64,000 nucleotides of DNA from the NCBI RefSeq assembly GCF_000938305.1, contig NZ_JYMT01000021.1, positions 1 through 64,000 of the forward strand, written 5' to 3'. This DNA is from Bradyrhizobium sp. LTSP885 (GTDB lineage Bacteria; Pseudomonadota; Alphaproteobacteria; Rhizobiales; Xanthobacteraceae). Below, in pieces: positions 43,433-52,549 of the stretch (positions are counted from its first letter, which is position 1; every line of letters starts with the position of its first letter). Below the pieces are notes generated by a model that saw nothing but the letters and a program-made list of their open reading frames with translations, was not told the DNA's origin and searched no databases. The translations under genes and the position numbers were made by a program.

Positions 43433-43448
43433 CCCGTTAGATAACGGG
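43433..43448. promoter_or_regulatory. Candidate operator CCCGTTAGATAACGGG
   Basis: CCCGTT and AACGGG flank a four-base AGAT centre in the promoter between the ModE-like gene and the reductase gene. Position and symmetry fit a binding site for a homodimer; no binding evidence. Confidence 0.45.
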
Positions 43449-43476
43449 AAATCGTACAAGAATATCTGGGGCAGGC

Positions 43477-44604
43477 ATGAATCCTCCGTCGCTGTTTTCT
43501 CCTCTGCAAATCGGTCCCTACCAGCTCAAGCACCGCGTCGTGTTGGCGCCGCTGACGCGGATGCGGGCGGCGCGGCCGAGTCTCGCGCCGCGGTCGCTGA
43601 ACGCCGAATATTACGCGCAACGCGCCACGCCGGGCGGGCTGCTCATCGCCGAGGCCTCGCCGGTGGTCGCGACCGGCTTTGGCAATCCCGGCGTCCCCGG
43701 CGTCTATAGCGAGGCGCAGATCGCGGGCTGGCGCGAGGTGGTCGATGCCGTCCACGCCAAGGGCGGCATCATCTTCCTGCAGCTCTGGCACGTCGGCCGT
43801 GTCTCGCATTCCTCGTTCCAGCCCGGCGGCGCGCTGCCGGTGGCGCCATCGGCGGTGGCGATCTCCTCCGAATTCAAGGCGATGACGGCTGACGGCAAGG
43901 TGGTCGACTACGAGACGCCGCGTGCGCTCGAGACCGGCGAGGTCGCTGCGATGGTCGAGGCCTATCGCCAGGGGGCGAAGAATGCGCTGGCCGCAGGCTT
44001 CGACGGCGTCGAGATTCACGGCGCCAATGGCTATCTGGTCGAGCAGTTCCTGCAGTCGCGCAGCAATTTGCGCACCGACCAATATGGCGGATCGATCGAC
44101 AACCGCGTCCGCTTCCTGTTGGAGGTGACGCAGGCCGCGATCGACGTCTGGGGCGCCAACCGCGTCGGGGTGCGACTGTCGCCCTACGGCATCGCCAATG
44201 GCAGCGGCGAGGCCGATCCGATGCCGCTCTACAGCCACGCCATCACGGCGCTCGACAAGCTCGGGCTCGCCTATCTGCATTTCATCGAGCCGCGCGCCTC
44301 CGGCACGGGGCGTGCCGAGGTCAATTGGCAGAATGTGCCGTCCGCGATGGTGCTGTACCGCCCGATGTGGAGCGGCGTGTTGTTGACCGCCGGCAACTTT
44401 GTCGGCGAAAGCGCCTTGAGTGCGATCGCGGAAGGCCATGCCGATGCCATCGCCTTCGGCCGCTATTTCATCTCCAACCCGGATCTGCCGCGCCGCCTGC
44501 AGCACGGCTATCCGCTGACGCCCTACAACCGCGCGACCTTCTATGGCGGCGAGGAAAAGGGATATACGGATTATCCCGCGCACGATGAATTGGCGCAGGC
44601 CTGA
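43477..44604 (+). CDS. Old-yellow-enzyme family alkene reductase
   Basis: The 375-residue FMN enzyme has the OYE barrel signature: LFSPLQIGPYQLKHRVVLAPLTRMRA at the N-terminus, LQLWHVGR, FDGVEIHGANGYLVEQFLQS, RTDQYGGSIDNRVRF and AIAFGRYFISNPDL near the C-terminus. The pair of metal-free active-site histidine/asparagine in HGANGYL fits NADPH-dependent reduction of activated C=C bonds, as in N-ethylmaleimide reductase (NemA). A divergent ModE-like regulator suggests local control. Confidence 0.93.
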   Translation: MNPPSLFSPLQIGPYQLKHRVVLAPLTRMRAARPSLAPRSLNAEYYAQRATPGGLLIAEASPVVATGFGNPGVPGVYSEAQIAGWREVVDAVHAKGGIIFLQLWHVGRVSHSSFQPGGALPVAPSAVAISSEFKAMTADGKVVDYETPRALETGEVAAMVEAYRQGAKNALAAGFDGVEIHGANGYLVEQFLQSRSNLRTDQYGGSIDNRVRFLLEVTQAAIDVWGANRVGVRLSPYGIANGSGEADPMPLYSHAITALDKLGLAYLHFIEPRASGTGRAEVNWQNVPSAMVLYRPMWSGVLLTAGNFVGESALSAIAEGHADAIAFGRYFISNPDLPRRLQHGYPLTPYNRATFYGGEEKGYTDYPAHDELAQA

Positions 44605-44610
44605 GTCTTC

Positions 44611-44689
44611 GTAGCCCGGATGGAGCGAAGCGCAATTCGCGGCCGCGGCGTGTGGCTTCCCGGATTACGCTTCGCTGCATCCGGGCTAC
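44611..44689. repeat. Intergenic inverted repeat GTAGCCCGGATG...CATCCGGGCTAC
   Basis: Twelve-base inverted ends GTAGCCCGGATG (44611-44622) and CATCCGGGCTAC (44678-44689) bracket a GC-rich middle. It lies between the reductase stop and the GFA-like gene. Confidence 0.8.
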
Positions 44690-44709
44690 AAGAAAGCCGG
44701 AGAAACCCG

Positions 44710-45228
44710 ATGTTTCCGGACGACGACGAGTTCGAGGCGCCCAAAAAGCCAAAACCCGTGGCGCTGGCAAAACCCGCCGCGGGGCAATGCCTGTGCGGCA
44801 AGGTGCGCTTCGAGATCGACGTGCCCGCGCGCTGGGCGTGGCACGATCACACACCGGCCAGCCGTCGCGCGCATGGCGCTGCCTATGCGACCTATGTCGG
44901 AAGCTGGCGCAAGCGTTTTCGAATCACGAAAGGCGCAAGCGATCTCTCGCGTTACGAGGATGCCGCGACCAAGACGGCGCGCAGCTTCTGCACCAATTGC
45001 GGCACGCCGATCGTCTATGAACGTCCTCGTTCGCCACACATGGTCAACATTCCCCGCGCGCTGTTCTCGGGCCGCACCGGCCGCCAGCCGCTCTATCACA
45101 TCGCGATCGAGGAGCTGCAGGAATGGGCCTATACCGGCGAGCCACTGGTGCCGCTGAAGGGCTATCCCGGCGTGGTCTGGCAGCGTTCGAAAAAGAAGAA
45201 GCGCGCTGATCGCGAAGGGATGTTCTGA
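44710..45228 (+). CDS. GFA-like (CENP-V fold) protein with altered zinc ligands
   Basis: The 172-residue protein has the first GFA cysteine pair in GQCLCGKVRFEID and the late pair in FCTNCGTPIVYE. In canonical GFA proteins a central C-H-C-x2-C motif supplies the catalytic zinc; here the corresponding place reads WHDHTPASRRAHG, so cysteines are replaced by histidine, aspartate and serine. I recall relatives with this H-D-H variant among Rhizobiales. It ends in a basic tail (KKKKRADREGMF). Function unknown; S-hydroxymethylglutathione chemistry of true Gfa should not be assumed. Confidence 0.8.
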   Translation: MFPDDDEFEAPKKPKPVALAKPAAGQCLCGKVRFEIDVPARWAWHDHTPASRRAHGAAYATYVGSWRKRFRITKGASDLSRYEDAATKTARSFCTNCGTPIVYERPRSPHMVNIPRALFSGRTGRQPLYHIAIEELQEWAYTGEPLVPLKGYPGVVWQRSKKKKRADREGMF

Positions 45229-45356
45229 GGCGTTCTATGCTCCAGGCGCGCGCCTGCGGAATGCAGCCATGATCGCCCGATCGATTGCCCCCGCCGCGCA
45301 AGTTTGGTCATCTGCCGCATCCCGTCGGCCAACGCGCCCGCGGCTCCGGAGGAGAC

Positions 45357-47021
45357 ATGAAGAACCGCATTACCGGCCGCTCGGCGTTCTTGGCGCTGCT
45401 GAAGGACGAGGGCATCACGCATCTGTTCGGCAATCCCGGCACCACCGAATTGCCGATCATGCACGCGCTGAAGGACCATCCCGATCTCACCTATGTGATG
45501 GCGATGCAGGAGAGCCTGGTCGTCGCGATGGCCGACGGTTTTAGCCGCGCCTCGGGCAAGCTGGTCGCCTGCAACGTTCATGTCGCGCCGGGCCTCGGCA
45601 ACGCGATGGGCTCGCTCTACAATGCGAGCTTCACCGGTACGCCGCTGATCCTCACGGCCGGCCAGCAGGAGCAGGGTCACGGCCTGACCGAGCCGGTGCT
45701 CTATGGTCCGCTGGTGCAGATGGCAACGCCCTTGGTGAAATGGGCGGTCGAGGTGACGCGCCTGGAAGACCTGCCGCGGATCGTGCGCCGCGCCGCCAAG
45801 ATCGCGACCACGCCGCCGACCGGGCCGGTGTTCATCTCGCTGCCCGGCGACATCCTCAATGCCGAGGCCGGCATCGAGCTTGGTCGCTCGACCCGCGTCG
45901 ATACCCGCGTCAGGCCGTCCGACGAGTCGCTGAAGGCATTGGCCGCGCGCATCCTCAAAGCCGAGCGTCCGGTGATCGTCGTCGGCGACGAGATCGTGAA
46001 GAGCGATGCGCTGCGCGAGGCGGCTGACCTTGCGGAGACGCTGGGTTGCCCGGCCTGGCAGTCGTCCACGCCCTATGGCTCGCACTTCCTCTCCGAGAGC
46101 CCGTGCTTCATGGGCGCGATCGCGCGCCTGCAGAAGGTCGCCCGCGATGTGTTGGCGCCCTACGATCTCCTGATCGCGCTCGGCGGTGATCCGTTGCGGA
46201 TGTCTGTTTATAGCGAGGTCGATCCGCTGCCGGATGGCTTGTCCATCGTGCAGGTCGGCCTGGTCGACAGCGATCTCGCCAAGAACTATGGCGCCGAGAT
46301 CGCGGTCAAGGCCGATGTCAGGGAAACATTGCGCGCGCTGGTGCCGGTGTTGAAGCAAGCCGGCGGCGGTGCACTGGAGACGCGCGCGAAGCAGGGGCTC
46401 GCCGCGCTGTCGTCGAAGAACTGGGCGGCCAAGCGCAAGACGCTGGTCGAGCAGATATCGAAGGCCGCCAACACCTCGCCGATCGATCCGGACTGGCTCG
46501 CGCTGCACGTGGTGGAGGCGATGCCCGACAATGCGATCCTGGTCGATGAAGGCCTGACCTCGTCGCGCCAGATGCTGGCGCTGCGCCCGCACCGCGACCG
46601 CTATGCCTATCACGCGCTGGCCTCCGGCGGCATCGGCTGGGGCCTGCCGGCATCCGTCGGCGTCAGCCTCGCCAATCCGGCCCGGCCGGTGGTCTGCTAT
46701 TCCGGCGATGGCTCGTCGATGTATTCGATCCAGTCGTTGTGGACCGCGGCCAACCACAAGCTGCCGCTGACTTTCGTCATCGTCAACAATGGCGGCTACC
46801 GCATCATCAAGCAGCGCCTGCTCGCCTTCCACGGCGACGACAATTATGTCGGCATGGATTTCATCGATCCGCCGGTGGATTTCACTGGCATCGCAAGGTC
46901 GCTGGGGCTGGAGGCGATCAAGGTGACCGACCCGCGGGAGCTGAAGGGCGTGATGAAGTCTGCGTTCAGTCGGCCAGGCGCGAAGCTGATCGAGGTCGTG
47001 GTGAGCAATTCGGTGAATTGA
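45357..47021 (+). CDS. Thiamine-diphosphate enzyme, benzoylformate-decarboxylase-like
   Basis: From ATG 45357 (CCGGAGGAGAC upstream) the product is 554 residues. Residues 1-180 are the ThDP pyrimidine-binding domain with FGNPGTTELPIMH (activating Glu) and NVHVAPGLGNAMGSLYNA, where the His matches the catalytic His of benzoylformate decarboxylase. The middle is a Rossmann-like domain (VIVVGDEIVKSDALRE). The C-terminal ThDP-binding motif is YSGDGSSMYSIQSLW, then FVIVNNGGYRI (GDG-x26-NN). Decarboxylation of a 2-keto acid to an aldehyde fits the nearby aldehyde dehydrogenases, but the substrate is inferred. Confidence 0.9.
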   Translation: MKNRITGRSAFLALLKDEGITHLFGNPGTTELPIMHALKDHPDLTYVMAMQESLVVAMADGFSRASGKLVACNVHVAPGLGNAMGSLYNASFTGTPLILTAGQQEQGHGLTEPVLYGPLVQMATPLVKWAVEVTRLEDLPRIVRRAAKIATTPPTGPVFISLPGDILNAEAGIELGRSTRVDTRVRPSDESLKALAARILKAERPVIVVGDEIVKSDALREAADLAETLGCPAWQSSTPYGSHFLSESPCFMGAIARLQKVARDVLAPYDLLIALGGDPLRMSVYSEVDPLPDGLSIVQVGLVDSDLAKNYGAEIAVKADVRETLRALVPVLKQAGGGALETRAKQGLAALSSKNWAAKRKTLVEQISKAANTSPIDPDWLALHVVEAMPDNAILVDEGLTSSRQMLALRPHRDRYAYHALASGGIGWGLPASVGVSLANPARPVVCYSGDGSSMYSIQSLWTAANHKLPLTFVIVNNGGYRIIKQRLLAFHGDDNYVGMDFIDPPVDFTGIARSLGLEAIKVTDPRELKGVMKSAFSRPGAKLIEVVVSNSVN

Positions 47022-47029
47022 GCGACACC

Positions 47030-47109
47030 GTCATTCCGGGATGGTCCGAGGGACCAGACCCGGAATCTCGAGATTCCGGGTTCAATGCTTCGCATCGCCC
47101 CGGAATGAC
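47030..47109. repeat. Intergenic palindromic repeat family B, copy 1
   Basis: 80 bp, beginning GTCATTCCGGGATGGTCCGA and ending GCCCCGGAATGAC, with an internal GGAATCTCGAGATTCC dyad. A near-identical copy lies at 57225-57304. It sits 9 bases after the ThDP enzyme stop and between convergent genes. Confidence 0.92.
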
Positions 47110-47118
47110 GCCAAGGGA

Positions 47119-48507
47119 TTACTCCACCGCCGCAGCGCGCGGCTTGACGCGATATCGCCCCGCCGGATGCGTCGCGTCGAGCCTGGCACGTCCCGTACCA
47201 AACAGCTTCTCCCGCAGCGTTCCCTTGGCATATTCAGTCTTGTAGCGCCCTCGCTTGGTCAGCTCCGGCACCAGCATATCGGCGATATCCTCGAAATCGC
47301 CGGGCGAGATCGCGAATGCGACGTTGAGGCCGTCGACGTCGGTCTCCTCGAACCATTGCTCGATCTTGTCGGCGACCTGCTCGGGCGAGCCGACGATGAC
47401 GGGGCCGGCACCGCCGATGCCGACATGTTCGGCGACCTCGCGCACGGTCCAGATACGATCGGGATCGGCGCGGGTGACGTTGTCCATTGCGGAGCGGCCG
47501 GCGTCGTTCTGGACGTGGCGCACTTCTTGGTCGAGCGAATAGGTCGAGAAGTCGACGCCGGTCCAGCCCGACATCAGCGCCAGCGCGCCCTCGTGGCTGA
47601 CATGGCTGCGATACTCGGCATATTTCGCCTTGGCTTCGGCTTCGGTCGGAGCGACCACGATGCACATCATCGAGAACATCAGGATCTCGGCCGGGTTGCG
47701 GCCCTTCGCGGCGGCGAGCTCGCGGATCGCCGCGACGCGCGGGCCGATGATTTTTGACGACGGCCCCGACATGAACACGCATTCGGCGTGCTCGGCCGCG
47801 AATTGCCGGCCGCGCGGCGAGGTGCCGGCCTGGTACAGCACCGGCGTGCGCTGCGGCGAGGGCTCCGAGAGATGGATCGCGTTGAGCCGGTAGTTGGCGC
47901 CCTCGTGGCGCACCGGATGCACTTTCTTTGGGTCCGTGAAGATGCCGCGCGCGACGTCGCGGATCGCGGCGTCGTCCTCCCAGCTGCTTTCCCAGAGCTT
48001 GTAGACCAGCTCCATATATTCGTCCGCGAGCTCGTAGCGGTCGTCATGCGCGGTCTGCTTGTCCTTGCCGGCGCCGCGCGCCGCCGAATCGAGATAGCCG
48101 GTCACCACGTTCCAGCCGACGCGGCCGCCGGTCAGATGGTCGAGCGTCGACATCCGCCGCGCGAACGGGTAGGGCGGCTCGAACGAGAGGTTGCTGGTGA
48201 CGCCGAAGCCGAGGTTTTCGGTCACCGCGGCCATCGCGGGGATCAGCATCAAGGGCTCGTTGGCGGGCGTCTGCGCCGCGTTGCGCAGCGCTGCATCCGG
48301 ATTGCCGGCATAGACGTCGTAGACGCCGAGCACGTCGGCGAGGAACAGCCCGTCGAACCGTCCGCGCTCCAGCGTCTTGGCGAGATCGGTCCAGTAGGAC
48401 AGCTTGTTGTAGTCCTTGGTGCGGTCGCGCGGATGGGTCCACAGCCCCGGCGACTGATGCGCCACGCAGTTCATGGCAAAGGCGTTGAGCCGGATCTGTT
48501 TCGTCAT
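47119..48507 (-). CDS. FMN-dependent monooxygenase, NtaA/DmoA-type luciferase-like family
   Basis: The 462-residue protein (ATG at 48505-48507) has the bacterial-luciferase-like barrel of the NtaA/SnaA/DmoA group: LNAFAMNCVAHQSPGLWTHP, GRFDGLFLADVLGVYD, LTGGRVGWNVVTGYLDSAARG, LYQAGTSPRGRQFAA and GTPEQVAD-like VIVGSPEQVADKIEQWFEE. These enzymes oxidise substrates such as nitrilotriacetate, dimethylsulfide or sulfonates with FMNH2 from a partner reductase; none is adjacent. It is divergent from the M20 peptidase and linked by context to the MFS transporter and IclR regulator downstream. Confidence 0.9.
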   Translation of the reverse strand: MTKQIRLNAFAMNCVAHQSPGLWTHPRDRTKDYNKLSYWTDLAKTLERGRFDGLFLADVLGVYDVYAGNPDAALRNAAQTPANEPLMLIPAMAAVTENLGFGVTSNLSFEPPYPFARRMSTLDHLTGGRVGWNVVTGYLDSAARGAGKDKQTAHDDRYELADEYMELVYKLWESSWEDDAAIRDVARGIFTDPKKVHPVRHEGANYRLNAIHLSEPSPQRTPVLYQAGTSPRGRQFAAEHAECVFMSGPSSKIIGPRVAAIRELAAAKGRNPAEILMFSMMCIVVAPTEAEAKAKYAEYRSHVSHEGALALMSGWTGVDFSTYSLDQEVRHVQNDAGRSAMDNVTRADPDRIWTVREVAEHVGIGGAGPVIVGSPEQVADKIEQWFEETDVDGLNVAFAISPGDFEDIADMLVPELTKRGRYKTEYAKGTLREKLFGTGRARLDATHPAGRYRVKPRAAAVE

Positions 48508-48679
48508 TGTCGAAGCCTGATCGTGCGATGGATGCCCGGTTGGATATCGGGCGTTCGCGCCGAACTTGTTGCGACTTCCCATGTTTTGGCAAGGCCCAAT
48601 CGCGTTTGGTGCCCTTCCGGTCGCGATCCGATCCCGATAGGTTGGCCGCCTCCGAAGCGTACTTCCAAAAGGGACAATC

Positions 48680-50065
48680 ATGGCGACACGGGCCGACGCA
48701 ATCGCTGTTGTGCGAGAGCATTTTCAATCGGGGCAGTTCCTGAAGGAGCTGAACGCCAGGGTCGGCTACCAGACCGAGAGCCTGAATGCCGACAAGGGCG
48801 ATGCGCTGCGCGCCTATCTGGTCGAGAACCTGCAGCCGGCCTTCGCGGAGCTCGATTTCAAGACCCGGCTGATCGAATCGCCGACCGGCCGCGGACCCTA
48901 TCTGATCGCCGACTACCAGGAAGATTCCTCGCGGCCGACCGTGCTGACCTACGGCCATGGCGACGTCGTCGACGGCATGGTCGGCGAATGGCGCGACGGG
49001 CTCAATCCCTGGCAGACCACGGTCAAGGGCGATCGCGTCTATGGCCGCGGCACCGCCGACAACAAGGGCCAGCACTCGATCAATATGGCCGCACTTCGCG
49101 CGGTGAAGCAGGCGCGCGGTGGCAAGCTCGGTTTCAATTCCAAATTTATCATCGAGACCGGCGAGGAGATCGGTTCGCCCGATCTGCGCGAGGTCTGCGA
49201 GGCCCATCGCGAGGAGCTGAAGGCTGATTTGTTCCTGGCCTCCGACGGGCCGCGGCTCTCCGCGGAGCGGCCGACCATCTTCCTCGGCTGCCGCGGCGGC
49301 AACCGCATCCATCTCGACGTCAATCTGCGCGAAGGCGGCAACCATTCCGGCAATTGGGGCGGCGTGCTCGCCAACCCTGCCACGATCCTGGTGAACGCGA
49401 TCGCAAGCCTGGTCGACGGCAAGGGCCGCATGAAGCTCGAGATCCTGAAACCGCCGCCGATCTCCAACCGCGTCCGCGCCGCGCTGGCCGACGTCAAGAT
49501 CGAGCCCACGGCAGACGAGCCTCAGCTCGCGGAGGATTGGGGCGAGGAGGGCCTGACGCCGGCCGAGCGGCTCTATGCCTGGAACACGCTTGAGGTGCTG
49601 GCGATGTCGTCAGGCAACATCGACAAGCCGGCCAATGCGATTCCCGGCAAGGCCAGCGCCGTGCTGCAGCTCCGCTTCGTCGTCGGCACAAGGCATCTTG
49701 AAGTGATCGATGCGGTGCGCGCTCATCTGCACGCCAACGGCTTTCCGATGGTCGACGTCTCGGGCACGCAGCGCTTTGGTGCCTCGCGTACCGACATGGA
49801 CAGCCCCTGGATCGAGTGGGCGGCGACGTCGATCCGCACAACGACCGGCAAGGCGCCCGCGGTGCTGCCGAATTTCGGCGGTTCGCTGCCGAACGACGTG
49901 TTCTCCGAAGGCCTGGGGCTGCCGACGATCTGGGTGCCGCATTCCTACCCGGGCTGTTCGCAGCACGCTCCCGACGAGCACATCCTTCTGCCGGTGACCG
50001 AGGAAGCGCTGACCATCATGGCGGGCCTGTTCTGGGATTTGGGCGAGACGCCACGCATGGGGTGA
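48680..50065 (+). CDS. M20-family metallopeptidase/amidohydrolase
   Basis: The 461-residue enzyme has the M20 dizinc residues: YGHGDVVDG (H-x-D), YGRGTADNKGQ (bridging Asp), ETGEEIGSPD (general-base Glu and ligand Glu), FLASDGPR (Asp) and the late HAPDEHILL (His). A lid or dimer domain lies around 220-350. Members hydrolyse N-acyl amino acids, dipeptides or carbamoyl compounds. ATG 48680 follows AAAGGGACAATC. With the MFS symporter 25 bp downstream it probably forms a scavenging unit for N-substituted amino acids; this is inference. Confidence 0.92.
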   Translation: MATRADAIAVVREHFQSGQFLKELNARVGYQTESLNADKGDALRAYLVENLQPAFAELDFKTRLIESPTGRGPYLIADYQEDSSRPTVLTYGHGDVVDGMVGEWRDGLNPWQTTVKGDRVYGRGTADNKGQHSINMAALRAVKQARGGKLGFNSKFIIETGEEIGSPDLREVCEAHREELKADLFLASDGPRLSAERPTIFLGCRGGNRIHLDVNLREGGNHSGNWGGVLANPATILVNAIASLVDGKGRMKLEILKPPPISNRVRAALADVKIEPTADEPQLAEDWGEEGLTPAERLYAWNTLEVLAMSSGNIDKPANAIPGKASAVLQLRFVVGTRHLEVIDAVRAHLHANGFPMVDVSGTQRFGASRTDMDSPWIEWAATSIRTTTGKAPAVLPNFGGSLPNDVFSEGLGLPTIWVPHSYPGCSQHAPDEHILLPVTEEALTIMAGLFWDLGETPRMG

Positions 50066-50090
50066 GACGCGGGCAAAAAGGCACAATCCG

Positions 50091-51377
50091 ATGACGCTAT
50101 CGACGCCGGTCGAAACGCGGGGCATGGCCGCGATCGATCGCAAGAGCATCACCCGTCTGATCGTCGCGACCTCGATCGGCAATGCGCTCGAATGGTACGA
50201 CATCTCGATCTATGCCTATTTCGCGGTCTACCTCTCCAAGGCGTTCTTCCCGGCCAATGACCCGACCACGTCGCTGCTGCTGACCTTCGGCAGCTTCGGC
50301 CTGTCGTTCCTGGCCCGACCGATCGGCGGCATCGTGCTCGGCGCCTATGCCGATCGTCACGGCCGCAAGGCCTCACTGATGGCCTCGATCGTGCTGATGA
50401 CCGCAGGCACGCTGGTCCTTGCATTGATGCCGACCTATGCGAGCATCGGCATCCTCGCGCCGATCGCGGTCATTCTCGCGCGCTTGGTGCAGGGCTTCTC
50501 CGCGGGCGGCGAGTTCGGCTCGTCGACCGCGTTCCTGGTCGAGCACATGCCGGAGCGGCGCGGTTTTGTGGCGAGCTGGCAGTTCGCAAGCCAGGGCGTC
50601 AGCGGATTGCTCGGGGCAGGCTTCGGCGCGCTGCTGACCTCGCTGATGAGCCCGGAGGATTTACAGTCCTGGGGCTGGCGGCTGCCGTTCCTGTTCGGCG
50701 TCTTGATCGGCCCGGTCGGCATCTACATTCGCAACCATGTCGAGGACGCGACACCGCCGCCTGCGGCCATGCTGGAATCGCCGGCCAGGGAAGTGTTCGC
50801 GCGGCAGAAGCTCGCCACGATCCTCGCCATTGGTGCGCTCGCGGTGTCGACCGCGGTCAACTATTTGATCGTCTACATGCCGACCTATGTGGTGAAGACG
50901 CTGAACCTGCCGCCGACGGTCGGATTCGTCGCCGCGTTCGCCGCGCAGAGCGCGGTCGCGCTGCTGGCGCCGATCGCCGGCATCGTCTCCGACAGGATCG
51001 GACGCACCACGCACATGATCCTGTTTGGCGTGCTGCTGCTGGTCTCGATCTTTCCGGCCTTCCTGCTGCTCACGGGCAGGCCGACGCCGACGATCATCCT
51101 GCTTGGCGTGCTCTGGCTCGGAATCCTCAAGTCGCTCTATTACGGGCCGCTCGCCGCGCTGATGTCTGAATTGTTCCCGCCGGCGACGCGCGCCACCGGG
51201 CTCGGCCTCAGCTACAATATCGGTGTCACATTGTTCGGCGGCATGGGACCGGCGATCATGACCTGGATGGGCGGCTTCGTGTTGATCGGCGAGCTCGCGC
51301 CGGGCTATTACCTCACCGCGGTCGGCATCCTCAGCCTCGGCGCGCTCATCACGATCCGCCGGATGCGGCTCGCATAG
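50091..51377 (+). CDS. MFS transporter, metabolite:H+ symporter (MHS) type
   Basis: The 428-residue protein has 12 predicted helices and the MHS hallmarks: IGNALEWYDISIYAYFAVY in the first helix, RPIGGIVLGAYADRHGRK in the loop between helices 2 and 3 (G-x-x-x-D-R-x-G-R-R/K), RLVQGFSAGGEFGSS in helix 4-5 and SELFPPATRATGLGLSYN. This family imports organic acids or betaines with protons. The start at ATG 50091 is 25 bp after the M20 gene, so both share a transcript. Confidence 0.92.
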   Translation: MTLSTPVETRGMAAIDRKSITRLIVATSIGNALEWYDISIYAYFAVYLSKAFFPANDPTTSLLLTFGSFGLSFLARPIGGIVLGAYADRHGRKASLMASIVLMTAGTLVLALMPTYASIGILAPIAVILARLVQGFSAGGEFGSSTAFLVEHMPERRGFVASWQFASQGVSGLLGAGFGALLTSLMSPEDLQSWGWRLPFLFGVLIGPVGIYIRNHVEDATPPPAAMLESPAREVFARQKLATILAIGALAVSTAVNYLIVYMPTYVVKTLNLPPTVGFVAAFAAQSAVALLAPIAGIVSDRIGRTTHMILFGVLLLVSIFPAFLLLTGRPTPTIILLGVLWLGILKSLYYGPLAALMSELFPPATRATGLGLSYNIGVTLFGGMGPAIMTWMGGFVLIGELAPGYYLTAVGILSLGALITIRRMRLA

Positions 51378-51455
51378 CCGCGTTTCGCCGGATTTCGTGC
51401 TGCGAAATATTCAAAGCTGATGAAGGTTATTTTGGTGCGAAGCAGCGCGAATAGC

Positions 51456-51471
51456 TGAAATCAAAGTTTCA
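51456..51471. promoter_or_regulatory. Candidate IclR-type operator
   Basis: TGAAATCAAAGTTTCA has TGAAA/TTTCA arms around a six-base centre, in the promoter region 78 bp before the IclR gene start. IclR proteins often bind such AT-rich palindromes at their own promoter. This is weak, position-based evidence. Confidence 0.35.
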
Positions 51472-51548
51472 TCTGACGAAAGTATATGGTGTCGCGCCGC
51501 CGCCGTCCGCTTTAGGATGATGGCCGAGTTTGCGACTGAGGGAATGGC

Positions 51549-52394
51549 ATGAACGCGTCCACGACTGCGACCGCACGGGCCGGCCGGAACAAGCCGCTGC
51601 CGGAGCCGGGCCAGCCCGACAAGTTCAACGCGATCCAGAAGGTCTGCGCGATCCTGCGCGTGCTGGCGCAGCGCTCGCCGCTGCGCCTCACGGACATCGC
51701 CGACACCACCTCGCTCAACAAGGCCACCGCGCTGCGCATCCTCAATTCGCTGATCGAGGAGGGGTTTGTCAGCCGGGTCGCCGGGTCCAAGACCTACGAA
51801 CTCGGCCAGGAGGCGCGGGTGATGGCGGTCGGCGCGCGCCGCTCGGTCGACATCGCCGAGCTGGCGCAGCCGAGTTTGCTGCGGCTCTCCGAGCGCTCCG
51901 CCGACACGGCGCTGTTGTCGGTGCGCTCCGGCGTCGAGGCGCTGTATCTGGCGCGCTCGGTCGGCAGCCATCCGCTGCAGCCGAATTATTTGCAGATCGG
52001 CAGCCGCCGTCCGCTCGGTGTCGGCGCGGGTGCGCTCGCGCTGCTGGTCTGGTTGCCGGACGCCGAGATCGAGGCTGTGATCGAGGTGATCGTGCCGCGG
52101 CTGGCGAAATCGCCGCGCATCACGCCGAAATTTTTGCGCGAGCGCATCGCGTCCGCGCGCAAGATCGGCCACACCGTGCTGATCGATGCGGCCTTTCCCG
52201 GCATGGGCGGCGTCGGCGTTCCCGTTCGCGACGATGCCGGCGAGGTGATCGCCGCGTTGTCGATCGGCGCCGCTAGCGACCGCATCCGCCGCCGCGAGAC
52301 GGAACTGGCCGACATGCTGAAGAAGGAAGCCCAGGTGCTGGCGCGCGCGGTGGCGCAGGCGCCGAACAACGGCCGTGGTGTCAAGGCGGGCTAA
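51549..52394 (+). CDS. IclR-family transcriptional regulator
   Basis: The 281-residue protein has an N-terminal winged helix (VCAILRVLAQRSPLRLTDIADTTSLNKATALRIL, residues 32-66) and a C-terminal IclR ligand domain with PLGVGAGALALLVWLPD and ILIDAAFPGMGGVGVPVRD. A 28-residue flexible N-terminus is present. It sits between the M20-MFS unit and the small gene/alpha-beta hydrolase/amino-acid importer unit, and may control either. Confidence 0.92.
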   Translation: MNASTTATARAGRNKPLPEPGQPDKFNAIQKVCAILRVLAQRSPLRLTDIADTTSLNKATALRILNSLIEEGFVSRVAGSKTYELGQEARVMAVGARRSVDIAELAQPSLLRLSERSADTALLSVRSGVEALYLARSVGSHPLQPNYLQIGSRRPLGVGAGALALLVWLPDAEIEAVIEVIVPRLAKSPRITPKFLRERIASARKIGHTVLIDAAFPGMGGVGVPVRDDAGEVIAALSIGAASDRIRRRETELADMLKKEAQVLARAVAQAPNNGRGVKAG

Positions 52395-52549
52395 AGCGCC
52401 CACGTCACCTCCACTTGCGCGAGGCGCTTGTTCGCACGCGGCGTTTGGTCAAGTGTATAATCAAGGGAATCCAAGGCCCGCGGCGCCTTGCGACCTCACG
52501 TGCTTCCGGCCATCATGCGGCCGCCCGCCGCCGGAACCCTGCTCAACGG

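Noticed and set aside
45162..46832. Minus-strand open frame of 556 codons opposite the ThDP enzyme
   Set aside because: Shadow frame; the ThDP enzyme has complete cofactor motifs on the other strand.
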